Positions 1 to 6,372 of a stretch of 11,865 nucleotides of DNA are shown here, piece after piece. This DNA comes from JAGLQA01 sp023135565 (GTDB lineage Bacteria > Acidobacteriota > Aminicenantia > UBA2199), in assembly GCA_030639305.1 (NCBI GenBank), contig DAOWCY010000217.1, positions 1 through 11,865 of the forward strand, read 5' to 3'. The notes beneath the pieces were generated by a model. That model worked only from the letters and a program-made list of their open reading frames with translations. It ran no database searches and had not been told where the DNA came from. Each line of letters begins with the position of its first letter. The stretch's first letter is position 1. Position numbers and translations under genes: made by a program.

Positions 1-21
1 AATATGGGCATCAATAAGGTC

Positions 22-387
22 TCATGGTGGGGAAATCGAACCCTTCGCATTAAAGTCAAGAATCAATATAATTTTTGAAAGTTGACCTGGAATCGCCCCG
101 ATGGAGCTGACCTGAAATAAGGCTGGAATTGTCTGATTATTCATCTCATCTATCAGGTTGTCGATGTCAACATTTTGAGGAACCCGGATATTTGCTTTTT
201 CAGCTTTTTTCATTAGCAGATGGAATTTTTTCAGGTTCTCCGCTGCATCGGGCGACACTGCTTCCGGCATCTCCATATCATCAGCAGGCACAGGAAAAAC
301 CAGGATTTCCAGTCCCCGGTGGATATATTCTTTAGGGATATTAATAACCAATTGCTCGTTTTCCACACGTCTTATTTCTCTTATCAT
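22..387 (-). CDS. Antitoxin-like small protein, C-terminus replaced by repeat sequence
   Basis: The 121-residue product begins MIREIRRVENEQLVINIP, a beta-rich start typical of small antitoxin-like proteins often found upstream of PIN-domain toxins. A charged helical stretch follows (about residues 45-70), then NVDIDNLIDEMNN (about 73-85). Family members usually end near such a segment. From residue 84 on, the codons (NQTIPALF... to the stop) come from the 97-bp repeat at 45-141, so about 38 C-terminal residues are probably element sequence read through after an insertion. No toxin gene follows inside the window. A TTGTTA/TATAAT promoter lies just upstream, and there is no good Shine-Dalgarno, only GGTG. 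The antitoxin role is inferred from general resemblance and is not certain. Confidence 0.55.
   Translation of the reverse strand: MIREIRRVENEQLVINIPKEYIHRGLEILVFPVPADDMEMPEAVSPDAAENLKKFHLLMKKAEKANIRVPQNVDIDNLIDEMNNQTIPALFQVSSIGAIPGQLSKIILILDFNAKGSISPP
45..141 (+). repeat. 97-bp inverted repeat, left copy (candidate IS end)
   Basis: This segment is the reverse complement of 11574-11670. By eye I find 2 mismatches in 97 positions, both in the short block near 110-116. The repeat holds two CAGGTC motifs about 27 bp apart on the minus strand, followed by an AT-rich tract, which resembles a transposase-binding terminal region. In the plus-strand frame just outside it (to the left) a short reading frame ends in Ser-His-stop at 45-53. 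The right copy also ends an ORF with Ser-His-stop at the equivalent place. This suggests the 3' end of a transposase-like gene followed by about 90 bp of element terminus pointing into the window. No IS family was recognised. The repeat is directly seen; its mobile-element nature is inferred. Confidence 0.75.
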
Positions 388-403
388 TTTTTACACCACT
401 GTA

Positions 404-432
404 ATTATAATACTAAAAGTCGATTTTAACAA
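404..432 (-). promoter_or_regulatory. Sigma-70-type promoter for the antitoxin-like gene
   Basis: On the minus strand TTGTTA (427-432) and TATAAT (404-409) are separated by exactly 17 bp. The predicted start is near 397, leaving a leader of only about 10 nt before the ATG at 387. Confidence 0.6.
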
Positions 433-440
433 CCACTTAG

Positions 441-455
441 AACGAAATTTTCGTT
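441..455. promoter_or_regulatory. Palindrome between divergent promoters (possible operator)
   Basis: AACGAAA-T-TTTCGTT is a perfect 7-bp inverted repeat with a one-base centre. It lies between the -35 box of the leftward promoter (427-432) and that of the rightward promoter (477-482), a sensible place for an autoregulatory operator. The function is inferred. Confidence 0.3.
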
Positions 456-476
456 TAGCGGCTGCCGCGGAAAATT

Positions 477-505
477 TTGAAAAATGGGAAGATATAAGAT
501 ATAAT
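477..505 (+). promoter_or_regulatory. Sigma-70-type promoter for the creatininase-family gene
   Basis: TTGAAA (477-482), a 17-bp spacer and a perfect TATAAT (500-505). The predicted start near 512 gives a leader of about 24 nt that carries the strong Shine-Dalgarno AAGGAGG (523-529), six bases before the ATG. Confidence 0.7.
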
Positions 506-535
506 TACAGGTAACATGTAAAAAGGAGGCTCCAC

Positions 536-1381
536 ATGAGATACTCAAAAACTATCTTATTTCTAATTATTATAGGGCTGGCGGTGCTCTCGCTGGTCGG
601 CGCGGACGCTCCCCGCGGCGCTTTCTTAGGTGAATTAACCTGGCCTGAAGCCGAAGTCAGGTTGAAAGAAGCTCCCCTGGTGATTGTGCCTTTCGGAGCC
701 GGCGCCAAAGAACACGGCCCGCATTTACCGATGAACGCCGATGCTAAAGTGGCGGAATACCTGTGTCAAAAAGCGGTTGCCGCGCTTCCTGTGGTGGTTG
801 TTCCCCCTGTCCGGCACGGTTGGTTTCCCGCTTTCCGCGACTATCCCGGCACCGAAATCGCCGACGGCGATGTGTTTCGCCGTTTTATATATGAGATCGC
901 CAAATCCTTGATTAAAAACGGAGCCAAACGTATCGTATTCTTGAATACCGGGATATTTAAAGCCACCGGCCTGCCTTTGGCCATGGTGGCGCGGGAAATC
1001 AGGGTGGAATACCGTATCCCGGCCTTAGTGGTTTCCTGGGATGACCTGGAAGACAAAGAAATCGAAAAATTACAAGAACAAAAAATAGGCGGCCACGCTG
1101 ACGAAATCGAAACCTCTATTCATCTTTTTTTGCAGCCGCATTTAGTGCAAATGGAGAAAGCCGTGCCTGATTATGGAAAGCCTGTTAAGAAAGATTACGC
1201 CGGTTACCGGCCGGGCCTATTCTCGAGGAATCCCGGAGATCCGGCATATTCGAAAACCGGATTGTTAGGCGATCCCACGAAAGCCACCGCGGAGAAAGGC
1301 AAAAAAGCCTTAGACATCATGACAGCTAATTTTATAAAAATCCTGGCAGGTTTCGCAGCCTCCTCCTGTCCTACCGGTTAA
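536..1381 (+). CDS. Exported creatininase-family metalloamidohydrolase
   Basis: The 281-residue protein has an N-terminal signal peptide (about 1-24, hydrophobic core ILFLIIIGLAVLSLVG), so it probably acts outside the cytoplasm. The body fits the creatininase/creatinine amidohydrolase fold (family PF02633). It has the metal-site block AKEHGPHLPMNAD (57-68) and a second block GGHADEIETS (185-194), which supply His, Asp and Glu ligands. The usual NGHGGN motif is replaced by FLNTGI (about 135-140). Members of this family hydrolyse cyclic or linear amides such as creatinine or formamide intermediates; the substrate here is unknown. The start is set by a strong Shine-Dalgarno and a good promoter. 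No partner gene is apparent: the next genes are a toxin-antitoxin pair with its own promoter. Family assignment is strong, exact activity open. Confidence 0.85.
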   Translation: MRYSKTILFLIIIGLAVLSLVGADAPRGAFLGELTWPEAEVRLKEAPLVIVPFGAGAKEHGPHLPMNADAKVAEYLCQKAVAALPVVVVPPVRHGWFPAFRDYPGTEIADGDVFRRFIYEIAKSLIKNGAKRIVFLNTGIFKATGLPLAMVAREIRVEYRIPALVVSWDDLEDKEIEKLQEQKIGGHADEIETSIHLFLQPHLVQMEKAVPDYGKPVKKDYAGYRPGLFSRNPGDPAYSKTGLLGDPTKATAEKGKKALDIMTANFIKILAGFAASSCPTG

Positions 1382-1431
1382 CACACCCACTCCGCTTCGC
1401 GTCCAATTTCCTCAAGAGAAGGACGTGGGGG

Positions 1432-1460
1432 TTGACAGAAAGTTATTTTAATAATATATT
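1432..1460 (+). promoter_or_regulatory. Promoter giving a leaderless MNT transcript
   Basis: A perfect TTGACA (1432-1437), a 17-bp spacer and TATATT (1455-1460). Seven bases after the -10 box lies the A of the start codon at 1467. There is no Shine-Dalgarno in the AT-rich stretch between, so the mRNA is probably leaderless. Confidence 0.65.
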
Positions 1461-1466
1461 TAGAAT

Positions 1467-1814
1467 ATGATAAACAAGGATGAAGAACTCTCGCGGCTTG
1501 TCAATATTATCGTTAAAAAAATATTCCCCCAGAAAATTTTACTTTTCGGTTCACGGGCGGCGGGCACAGCTGGCGAAAAGAGCGATTATGACATTTTTAT
1601 CCTGGTAAAAAAATGCGTCAGCACCCGGAAAATCGAAAAAGAGTTATATTATTTAATGGCGAAAGCAGGTATCGGGATACCTGTAGATTTGATTGTTGAG
1701 ACAGAAGAAAAATTTGAGAAGCTAAAGGGCAATCACTACCTGGTATATAATCAGGTAAGTAAATACGGGAAAACAATTTATGAGAAAGATACCCCTGTAC
1801 CGGCAGTGGCTTAA
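1467..1814 (+). CDS. MNT-domain nucleotidyltransferase antitoxin
   Basis: The 115-residue protein is a minimal nucleotidyltransferase. Residues 28-42 (FGSRAAGTAGEKSDYD) give the motif G-S-X10-D-X-D with Gly28, Ser29, Asp40 and Asp42. A third acidic residue lies in PVDLIVE (Asp74). The exact GSX10DXD spacing is that of MntA-type antitoxins, which silence a HEPN toxin by adding AMP to it. The next gene is a HEPN protein overlapping by 35 nt, so the pair is very likely one toxin-antitoxin module with coupled translation. The start at 1467 has no Shine-Dalgarno but sits at the predicted transcription start. AMPylation of the partner is inferred from the family. Confidence 0.85.
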   Translation: MINKDEELSRLVNIIVKKIFPQKILLFGSRAAGTAGEKSDYDIFILVKKCVSTRKIEKELYYLMAKAGIGIPVDLIVETEEKFEKLKGNHYLVYNQVSKYGKTIYEKDTPVPAVA

Positions 1815-2190
1815 CCGAGCCAGGAGTAACCTGGAACGGGCAAGAACCGGTAAATTTTCACGTCACATTTTATTTGAAGATTTGTGTTTCGATTGCCAAC
1901 AATGCGTTGAAAAAGCGCTAAAAGCGCTATTGGTTTTCAAAAACATTAAATTTGATTGGACTCATAATATCGGTGTTTTAATAAATGCACTGGAAGACAA
2001 TCAAATCCAGGTGCCCGATGACATCAAAAAATCGGCGTCACTTTCTGTATATGCAGTTAGAACAAGGTATCCCGGAGAGTATGAAACGGTTACTAAAAAA
2101 GAATTCCAGGAAGCGCTAAACATAACAGAATTTGTATTCAAGTGGGTCAAAAAAAATTCTAAGCAAGAAAAAGACGAAAAAGGGGAATAG
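1780..2190 (+). CDS. HEPN-domain protein, probable toxin of the MNT/HEPN pair
   Basis: The 136-residue all-helical protein matches the HEPN family (PF05168 type). It has LNRARSNLERA (11-21), the helix FEDLCFDCQQCVEKALKALL (32-51) with its typical cysteines and Gln-Gln, a central DWTHNIGVLINAL (59-71), YAVRTRYPGEY (91-101), and a last helix rich in Lys and Glu. HEPN toxins of this kind are usually RNases. However, the HepT-type R-X4-H-X-Y signature is not obvious here: the conserved Arg-rich site is R94/R96-Y-P-G without a following His. The ATG lies inside the end of the MNT gene (35-nt overlap). It could be a toxin or a substrate-binding HEPN variant; the genetic pairing favours toxin. Confidence 0.8.
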   Translation: MRKIPLYRQWLNRARSNLERARTGKFSRHILFEDLCFDCQQCVEKALKALLVFKNIKFDWTHNIGVLINALEDNQIQVPDDIKKSASLSVYAVRTRYPGEYETVTKKEFQEALNITEFVFKWVKKNSKQEKDEKGE

Positions 2191-2260
2191 AAACGCTTCG
2201 ACATCCAGGCCCGCCTTAAACAAGTAATTTAGAGTTGGAATTTTTTTCTACTAAACGTTT

Positions 2261-2289
2261 GGGAGACATGAATCGTATTTAAAACGAAA
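2261..2289 (+). promoter_or_regulatory. Possible tiny upstream ORF coupled to the sigma-factor gene
   Basis: A GGGAG Shine-Dalgarno-like site (2261-2265) precedes an ATG at 2268 that opens a four-codon frame (MNRI) ending in TAA at 2280-2282. The sigma-factor ATG follows 8 nt later and has no Shine-Dalgarno of its own. Translation of the main gene may depend on re-initiation after this mini-ORF. It may also be chance. Confidence 0.25.
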
Positions 2290-2838
2290 ATGAGACAATT
2301 ACAAGAAAACGCTCTAATTGAAAAAGCCCTGCAAGGCGACCTCGAGGCTTTCGAAATGCTGGTGAAAAAATACCAGTCCTCCTTAGTGGCTTTAGCCTGG
2401 AATATCTTAGGCGACCCGGACGACGCCCACGATGCCGCCCAGGAAACCTTTCTGCAAGCCTATACCAACCTGGAACGTTTCGACCGGGAAAAGAATTTCA
2501 AAACCTGGATTTTTTCTATCGCGGCCAAAAGAAGCATCGACCGCCTCAGAAAACAAAAGTCTTTTTTGAAATATTTTAACAAAACTATAAAAGAAAAAGA
2601 GCAAAACCCGAATCCGCGGGTGACACAAAAAAACGAAAAAATCGAAGATTCGGAGATTTTTTCCCCGCTGTTGGAGAAACTGAAAAACAAAGAACGAATC
2701 GCTATTTCTCTTAAAATAAACGAAAACTATTCGGCCAAAGAGATCGGCGCGGTGCTGGACTGTTCGGAAAGCACAGCCCGGGTGCACCTGTTTAACGCCC
2801 GCAAAAAATTAAAAAAGGAGTTGGAGGTGAATAAATGA
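2290..2838 (+). CDS. ECF (sigma-70 family, RpoE-like) RNA polymerase sigma factor
   Basis: At 182 residues this is normal ECF length. Region 2 starts IEKALQGDLEAFEMLVKKYQ (10-29), with the core-binding/-10 block GDPDDAHDAAQETF (41-54) and FKTWIFSIAAKRSIDRLRK (70-88). A charged linker (89-124) follows, then region 4 with SAKEIGAVLDCSESTARVHL (148-167), the helix-turn-helix that reads the -35 box. The start at 2290 is the only sensible one: a stop lies in frame just upstream, and ECF proteins begin close to this block. The stop overlaps the ATG of the next gene (ATGA), which encodes a zinc-containing anti-sigma factor, the standard sigma/anti-sigma arrangement. Confidence 0.92.
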   Translation: MRQLQENALIEKALQGDLEAFEMLVKKYQSSLVALAWNILGDPDDAHDAAQETFLQAYTNLERFDREKNFKTWIFSIAAKRSIDRLRKQKSFLKYFNKTIKEKEQNPNPRVTQKNEKIEDSEIFSPLLEKLKNKERIAISLKINENYSAKEIGAVLDCSESTARVHLFNARKKLKKELEVNK

Positions 2839-3338
2839 CTTGTTTAATGTATAAACTTTTGTATAGAATCTTACCGGTAAACAGCTTCCGTGCTTTCCTG
2901 GTAGACAAACACCTCTCTTCTTGCCGCGCCTGTTCCGGCGAACTGGCTGAAGATGTGGTGATCGAGAAAAAAATCGTCACCTCCGAAAACATAAACCCGG
3001 GCATGGACTTATGGCCCGGGATAAAAGACGGCATTCTCGCTTTAGAAGGAGCGCAGCGGCGGCAGCCGGAAAGAGTTTCTTTAAGCACGTTCTTTTTCGG
3101 CAGGAAGTGGCAGTTTGGGTTAGCCGCGGCGCTGCTGGTATTGGCGCTGTTAGTTCCCATCCTGTTGTATCGCGGCAGCGATGTGGCAGACCCGGAAACC
3201 GCCGGTATCGTAAACAGCGAGATCGTGGTGAAATCTATCAGGATCGAGAACCGGCCGGCCAAGACTTTTTACTTTCAATCGGAAGACGCCGACAAGGTAA
3301 TCGTTTGGGTAAAACCCCGTGGCACGGGGAACCCATAA
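2835..3338 (+). CDS. ZAS-type membrane anti-sigma factor
   Basis: The 167-residue protein holds H26-X3-C30-X2-C33 (KHLSSCRAC), the zinc-associated anti-sigma motif. Cys3, 23 residues earlier, is in the right position for the fourth zinc ligand. A single membrane segment follows at about 93-113 (WQFGLAAALLVLALLVPILL), then a short periplasmic part. It should hold the ECF sigma factor inactive at the membrane until a signal arrives. Its ATG overlaps the sigma-factor stop by 4 nt, giving tight coupling. The last residues (about KPRGTGNP) are encoded by a GC-rich 21-bp repeat that occurs again 105 bp downstream, so the natural C-terminus may have been altered. The start is fixed by the overlap and by Cys3. 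Confidence 0.85.
   Translation: MTCLMYKLLYRILPVNSFRAFLVDKHLSSCRACSGELAEDVVIEKKIVTSENINPGMDLWPGIKDGILALEGAQRRQPERVSLSTFFFGRKWQFGLAAALLVLALLVPILLYRGSDVADPETAGIVNSEIVVKSIRIENRPAKTFYFQSEDADKVIVWVKPRGTGNP
3318..3338 (+). repeat. 21-bp direct repeat, copy 1 (inside anti-sigma gene end)
   Basis: The motif CGTGGCACGGGG-A-ACCCATAA recurs at 3423-3443 with one mismatch. In this copy the flanking CCCC makes a CCCCGT-GGC-ACGGGG hairpin, and its TAA is the stop codon of the anti-sigma gene. Confidence 0.7.
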
Positions 3339-3422
3339 GGGGCAATCTATCAAGTTAGAATAGCCGGGTAGTTTACCTAACATCTATACAGCAATTAAAG
3401 CCGGTCTGTTGTAGGCCCCAGG

Positions 3423-3443
3423 CGTGGCACGGGGAGCCCATAA
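3423..3443 (+). repeat. 21-bp direct repeat, copy 2
   Basis: Second copy of the motif at 3318-3338, with G for A at one position. It lies in the non-coding gap before the TonB-like gene. The gap 3339-3556 otherwise holds only hairpins (GTCGC-GCA-GCGAC at 3455-3467 and the element at 3473-3544). Confidence 0.7.
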
Positions 3444-3472
3444 TATAAATGTCTGTCGCGCAGCGACTTAAC

Positions 3473-3544
3473 AAAAGTTTTTTGGGGGGTCAAGGGGGGC
3501 GATTTTTCAAAAAAGCCCCCCTTGTCGCCGAAGGCAAATAAAAA
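3473..3544 (+). repeat. Intergenic hairpin element, copy 1
   Basis: The order is AAAAGTTTT, a G-run, a 10-bp perfect hairpin (CAAGGGGGGC at 3491-3500 with GCCCCCCTTG at 3515-3524) whose loop contains TTTTTCAAAA, then GCCGAAGGCAAATAAAA. The same order occurs on the minus strand at 4909-4970 with different stem sequence. No T-run follows the stem here, so it is not a standard terminator. It ends right at the Shine-Dalgarno of the next gene and would sit in its mRNA leader. Confidence 0.5.
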
Positions 3545-3556
3545 GGAGTAAAAAAA

Positions 3557-4753
3557 ATGATACAAAAAAAATTAGTTTTACTGTTAGTATTAATGTTATT
3601 AATGTTCGCATCCGCGGCAGGGTTGTTTGCCGCCCCGGATGTGTTGGTTGACCTGCGCCTTTACGAAGGAGCCAGGGAGAGAGGGAAAGAGAAGACCAGT
3701 GTGATTACTTCTTATCACTTGAAAGCCATCTCTTCTGCCGGAAAAATCCTGGACGTGGATCTTTCCGGCGAAAAAGCCGAATTAGAAAAGATATTCAACC
3801 TGGAGGGCATCAAGTTGATGACCCAGGTAAAATGGGGTTGGGGCCGTGATTTGACAGACAAGCAATTCCAACTGGTAGTGCTGAACGGCCACAAATTTAT
3901 CATACATTTGACCCTGATGGAGAAGTCGGACCACTTCAAATTGGAAGTAATGGAAAAGGGCAGCGAGAAAGAAAAAAAAGACTTAGAAACCATCCTTATT
4001 ATCCCCCAGGGTAAGACAACGGTTTTCGGTTTCGAGGATGCGGCGGGGAAGCCCTATTTCCTTTCCTGTCAAAGGCACCCGGACACGAAAGGCGACCCGG
4101 ACGAACCGGTAAAGGTGCCGCCCATCAAAAAACCCCTGCTGATAAGAAAGATCAAGCCCATATACCCGAAAGAAGCATTGCGAGCCGGTGTCAGCGGCAC
4201 AGTGACCTTAGATGTGATCACCGGCGTATATGGTAGAGTGGCCGATATTACCCGGGTAGAAGGACACCCGCTGCTGCATAAGGCTGCTTTAGAAACTGTC
4301 GGAAAGTGGGTATATGAACCCTTTATTTTACATGGCAAACCCTACAAAGCGACTTTTACCGTAGTGATCAGTTTTTCTTTGAACAAGGGCAAAGATGAAG
4401 GAAAAGTAGAGATAGAACCGGTCAAGGTCGATCAAAAGGGGAAGCCCAAATTAATAAAGAAAGTAGCCCCGAAATATCCCGAAGAAGCATTAAAAGCAAA
4501 GGTCGGCGGGGTAGTGATATTGGAAGCGGTTACCGGTATCGACGGCAGTGTGAAAAATATTTTGAAGATCAAAGGACACCCGCTGTTGACCAAAGCGGCG
4601 GAGGATGCGCTGCGGCAGTGGAAGTACGAACCTTATATCATTAATGGAAAACCCAGGGAGGTACGGTTTACCGTCTCTGTAAATTTCAATTTAGCTAAAA
4701 AACGGGCGGTGCCTGCAGCCCATGAGGGGCCTGGGAAAAGCATCTCCGAGTAG
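3557..4753 (+). CDS. Secreted protein with two TonB C-terminal domains
   Basis: The 398-residue protein has a clear signal peptide (about 1-26, LVLLLVLMLLMFASAAGLFAA). Residues 28-175 form a beta-rich domain I cannot name, ending in TTVFGFEDAAGKPYFLS. Two tandem TonB_C domains follow, at about 194-275 and 298-378. Each has the pattern I-YPEEAL-A-V-G-V-L-V-G-G-V-I-GHPLL-KAA-AL-W-YEP-ING-P. The second half repeats the first, including the DNA coding for GHPLL. There is no N-terminal membrane anchor beyond the signal and no proline-rich arm, so it is unlikely to be a working TonB energy transducer. It may be a periplasmic or outer-membrane-associated partner. It has an AAGGAG Shine-Dalgarno, follows the sigma/anti-sigma pair and may belong to their regulon. 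Confidence 0.8.
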   Translation: MIQKKLVLLLVLMLLMFASAAGLFAAPDVLVDLRLYEGARERGKEKTSVITSYHLKAISSAGKILDVDLSGEKAELEKIFNLEGIKLMTQVKWGWGRDLTDKQFQLVVLNGHKFIIHLTLMEKSDHFKLEVMEKGSEKEKKDLETILIIPQGKTTVFGFEDAAGKPYFLSCQRHPDTKGDPDEPVKVPPIKKPLLIRKIKPIYPKEALRAGVSGTVTLDVITGVYGRVADITRVEGHPLLHKAALETVGKWVYEPFILHGKPYKATFTVVISFSLNKGKDEGKVEIEPVKVDQKGKPKLIKKVAPKYPEEALKAKVGGVVILEAVTGIDGSVKNILKIKGHPLLTKAAEDALRQWKYEPYIINGKPREVRFTVSVNFNLAKKRAVPAAHEGPGKSISE

Positions 4754-4876
4754 GTTGATCAAAAAGTCTGTTTTTTAGCAAACTGCGGGTTTTGGATTCC
4801 CAGGTTCCTGCTATTTTTACCGCGCAGCGGCTCAGAGGGTGCCTGCGCCACGGGCTTTGTTTTTTAAAACCGGGAG

Positions 4877-4916
4877 AAAAGTAGAGGCGTTAGGTTTTGC
4901 GCCTCTACTTTTTTTT
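4877..4916 (+). terminator. Intrinsic terminator of the sigma/TonB operon
   Basis: GTAGAGGCG (4881-4889) pairs with CGCCTCTAC (4900-4908) around a 10-nt loop. The stem is extended by four A:T pairs, and a run of eight T follows (4909-4916). It lies about 125 nt after the TonB-like stop codon. Confidence 0.85.
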
Positions 4917-4970
4917 GCCTCCGGCGGCCAAAACCCTTTTGAAAAAGGGTTCTGAACTCCCAAAACTTTT
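4909..4970 (-). repeat. Intergenic hairpin element, copy 2 (inverted)
   Basis: Read on the minus strand, this copy has AAAAGTTTT, GGGAGT, a hairpin (AACCCTTTT with AAAAGGGTT, 4932-4951), then GGCCGCCGGAGGC and a run of A. The order matches 3473-3544, but the stem bases differ while pairing is kept. The rest of the 4754-5203 gap holds the terminator, GC-rich patches and another partial copy; I see no gene in it. Confidence 0.5.
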
Positions 4971-5112
4971 CATGAGCGATACGCTTTCCTGTTACTCGAA
5001 AGCCCCTTATAGGCTGCCCGCGCCGCGAGCCAAAACTTTTGTTTAAAAAAGGAAAAAAAGGGGGACAGTCAATTATGATGCTAGCCACACCCGGAAACGA
5101 ATGAAATTAAGT

Positions 5113-5145
5113 AAAAGTTTGGCCCCCGGCAGGGCCGCCGGAGGC
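5113..5145 (+). repeat. Intergenic hairpin element, short copy 3
   Basis: AAAAGTTT is followed by GCCCCCGGC (5122-5130), which pairs with GCCGGAGGC (5137-5145) with one mismatch. The last 13 bases, GGCCGCCGGAGGC, are the exact reverse complement of 4917-4929. It looks like a shortened member of the same element family. Confidence 0.4.
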
Positions 5146-5203
5146 AGAGTAATTTCATGGTAGGCTAATTTTTTCGGAAGCCATGGACACCGGGCCGGGC
5201 TTT

Positions 5204-6337
5204 TTATGCCTCCAGGCTGGAGAGCCATTCCCCGGCATGGACCAGGTTGATACCTTTCATATGCTGGGAGTGCCTTAGATTGTGGATAACCTGAAATGCT
5301 TCCGCTTCGGGGAATCTGTCGGAAAAAGTTAATAACGACCTGGAAAGTTTGCTGTCCGACAACTTAACTTCCACCATTTGTGTGATTTCGTTGTCCATAG
5401 TAATTACAAAATCCACTTCTTTTCCATCTTTTGTTTTTAAATAAGAAAGTGAGATATTCTTCCCTCCGACATCTTTAAGATACTCCACGTGCTTTAATAG
5501 ACAAACGGCAGCGGTGTTTTCCAGGCGAACCCCGTCGTCCCCTTCGACAAGCCCGGTATCGTAAAAATAAAGCTTCGGTTCCCGGAGAATCGAGCGCGCC
5601 AATCTCTTATGATACGGTCTTAAAAGGAATATAATATGAAGACTCTCAAGTATTTTAACGTATCTTTTGACAGTGTTGGGGGAAATCTGTATATCACCGG
5701 CCAAAGCGCTGTAAGAAAGAGGGGATGCGATACGCCCCCGGAGCAATTCCAATAATAATTTCATATTATTTATTTCATTCAATCTCCCAAATTCCAGGAT
5801 ATCTTCTCGAATTAAATCAGTATAGTACTGATTTCTCCACCTCGCCGCTTCGTCTTCCGATTCCGAAAGGAAGGGTTCCGGGAATCCTCCCAGGGTATTC
5901 AATCTCTCGACGGCTTCATAGGACTCGCAAAAACCCATCTCTACCAGTTCCTTGACCGAAATGGGGTTTAATCTCAAGTGAAAATATCGACCTGCCAAAG
6001 ATTCACCTGTTTGACGAAAGGTATCCAATCTCGAACTGCCGGTCACTAGAATTGCCTGGTTTTCATATCGCCCGTCGTACACGCCTTTTAGAAACATTTT
6101 CCAATCCTTCATCTTGTGGATTTCGTCAAATATGAGAAGGTCGGCATTGAGTTTCCATGACATTTGCCGAATGATTTTTCTATCGTCACGATTATCATAA
6201 TTAAAATACTGGGGATTTTTAAACTCCTTCATCACCTCTTTTGCCAGGTAGGTCTTTCCCACTTGCCTGGGACCGGTGATAAAAACCATTTTCTTCTTTA
6301 AATCTTTTAGTATCTGATTATATAAATATCTTTTCAT
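5204..6337 (-). CDS. AAA-family ATPase with DUF4143 C-terminal region
   Basis: The 377-residue protein starts with a P-loop ATPase: Walker A TGPRQVGKT (21-29), Walker B ADLLIFDEIHK (65-75) and a sensor-1-like VTGSSRLD (98-105). The segment around 150-260 (GGFPEPFL, ISPNTVKRYVKILESLHIIFLL, KLYFYDTGLV) includes a winged-helix-like part. The C-terminus has KEVDFVI (306-312) and MVEVKLSD (321-328), the E-x-K pattern of PD-(D/E)XK-like nuclease folds usual in DUF4143 proteins. These proteins are widespread, often mobile and of unclear function, and toxin-like or DNA-related roles have been suggested. No Shine-Dalgarno precedes the ATG, and the predicted transcription start coincides with it. It stands alone, facing the plus-strand genes. 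Confidence 0.88.
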   Translation of the reverse strand: MKRYLYNQILKDLKKKMVFITGPRQVGKTYLAKEVMKEFKNPQYFNYDNRDDRKIIRQMSWKLNADLLIFDEIHKMKDWKMFLKGVYDGRYENQAILVTGSSRLDTFRQTGESLAGRYFHLRLNPISVKELVEMGFCESYEAVERLNTLGGFPEPFLSESEDEAARWRNQYYTDLIREDILEFGRLNEINNMKLLLELLRGRIASPLSYSALAGDIQISPNTVKRYVKILESLHIIFLLRPYHKRLARSILREPKLYFYDTGLVEGDDGVRLENTAAVCLLKHVEYLKDVGGKNISLSYLKTKDGKEVDFVITMDNEITQMVEVKLSDSKLSRSLLTFSDRFPEAEAFQVIHNLRHSQHMKGINLVHAGEWLSSLEA

Positions 6338-6343
6338 GATGAT

Positions 6344-6372
6344 TATATAGCAGTATCTTCCAGGAATGTCAA
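6344..6372 (-). promoter_or_regulatory. Promoter giving a leaderless AAA/DUF4143 transcript
   Basis: On the minus strand a perfect TTGACA (6367-6372) is followed after 17 bp by TATATA (6344-6349), or after 19 bp by TATAAT (6342-6347). With the 17-bp spacing the predicted start is the A of the ATG at 6337. The arrangement matches that of the MNT gene. Confidence 0.6.

Noticed and set aside
27..47. tRNA-like T-arm on the minus strand (GGGTTCGATTTCCC)
   Set aside because: The stem cannot be extended with the required G53-C61 pair, and no D-arm or anticodon arm lies upstream.
1385..1434. Inverted repeat after the creatininase gene (CGTCC/GGACG with CCCAC/GTGGG)
   Set aside because: Long imperfect loop and no T-run; not convincing as a terminator.
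2236..2260. ECF-type autoregulatory promoter (TGGAAT ... CGTTT) before the sigma gene
   Set aside because: The spacer is about 14 bp, shorter than the usual 16-17, and the -10 match is weak.
2407..3262. Long minus-strand frames opposite the sigma and anti-sigma genes
   Set aside because: Antisense shadows of well-recognised genes with low-complexity translations.
3491..3524. Hairpin as an intrinsic terminator
   Set aside because: No T-run follows on either strand; it lies in the leader of the next gene.
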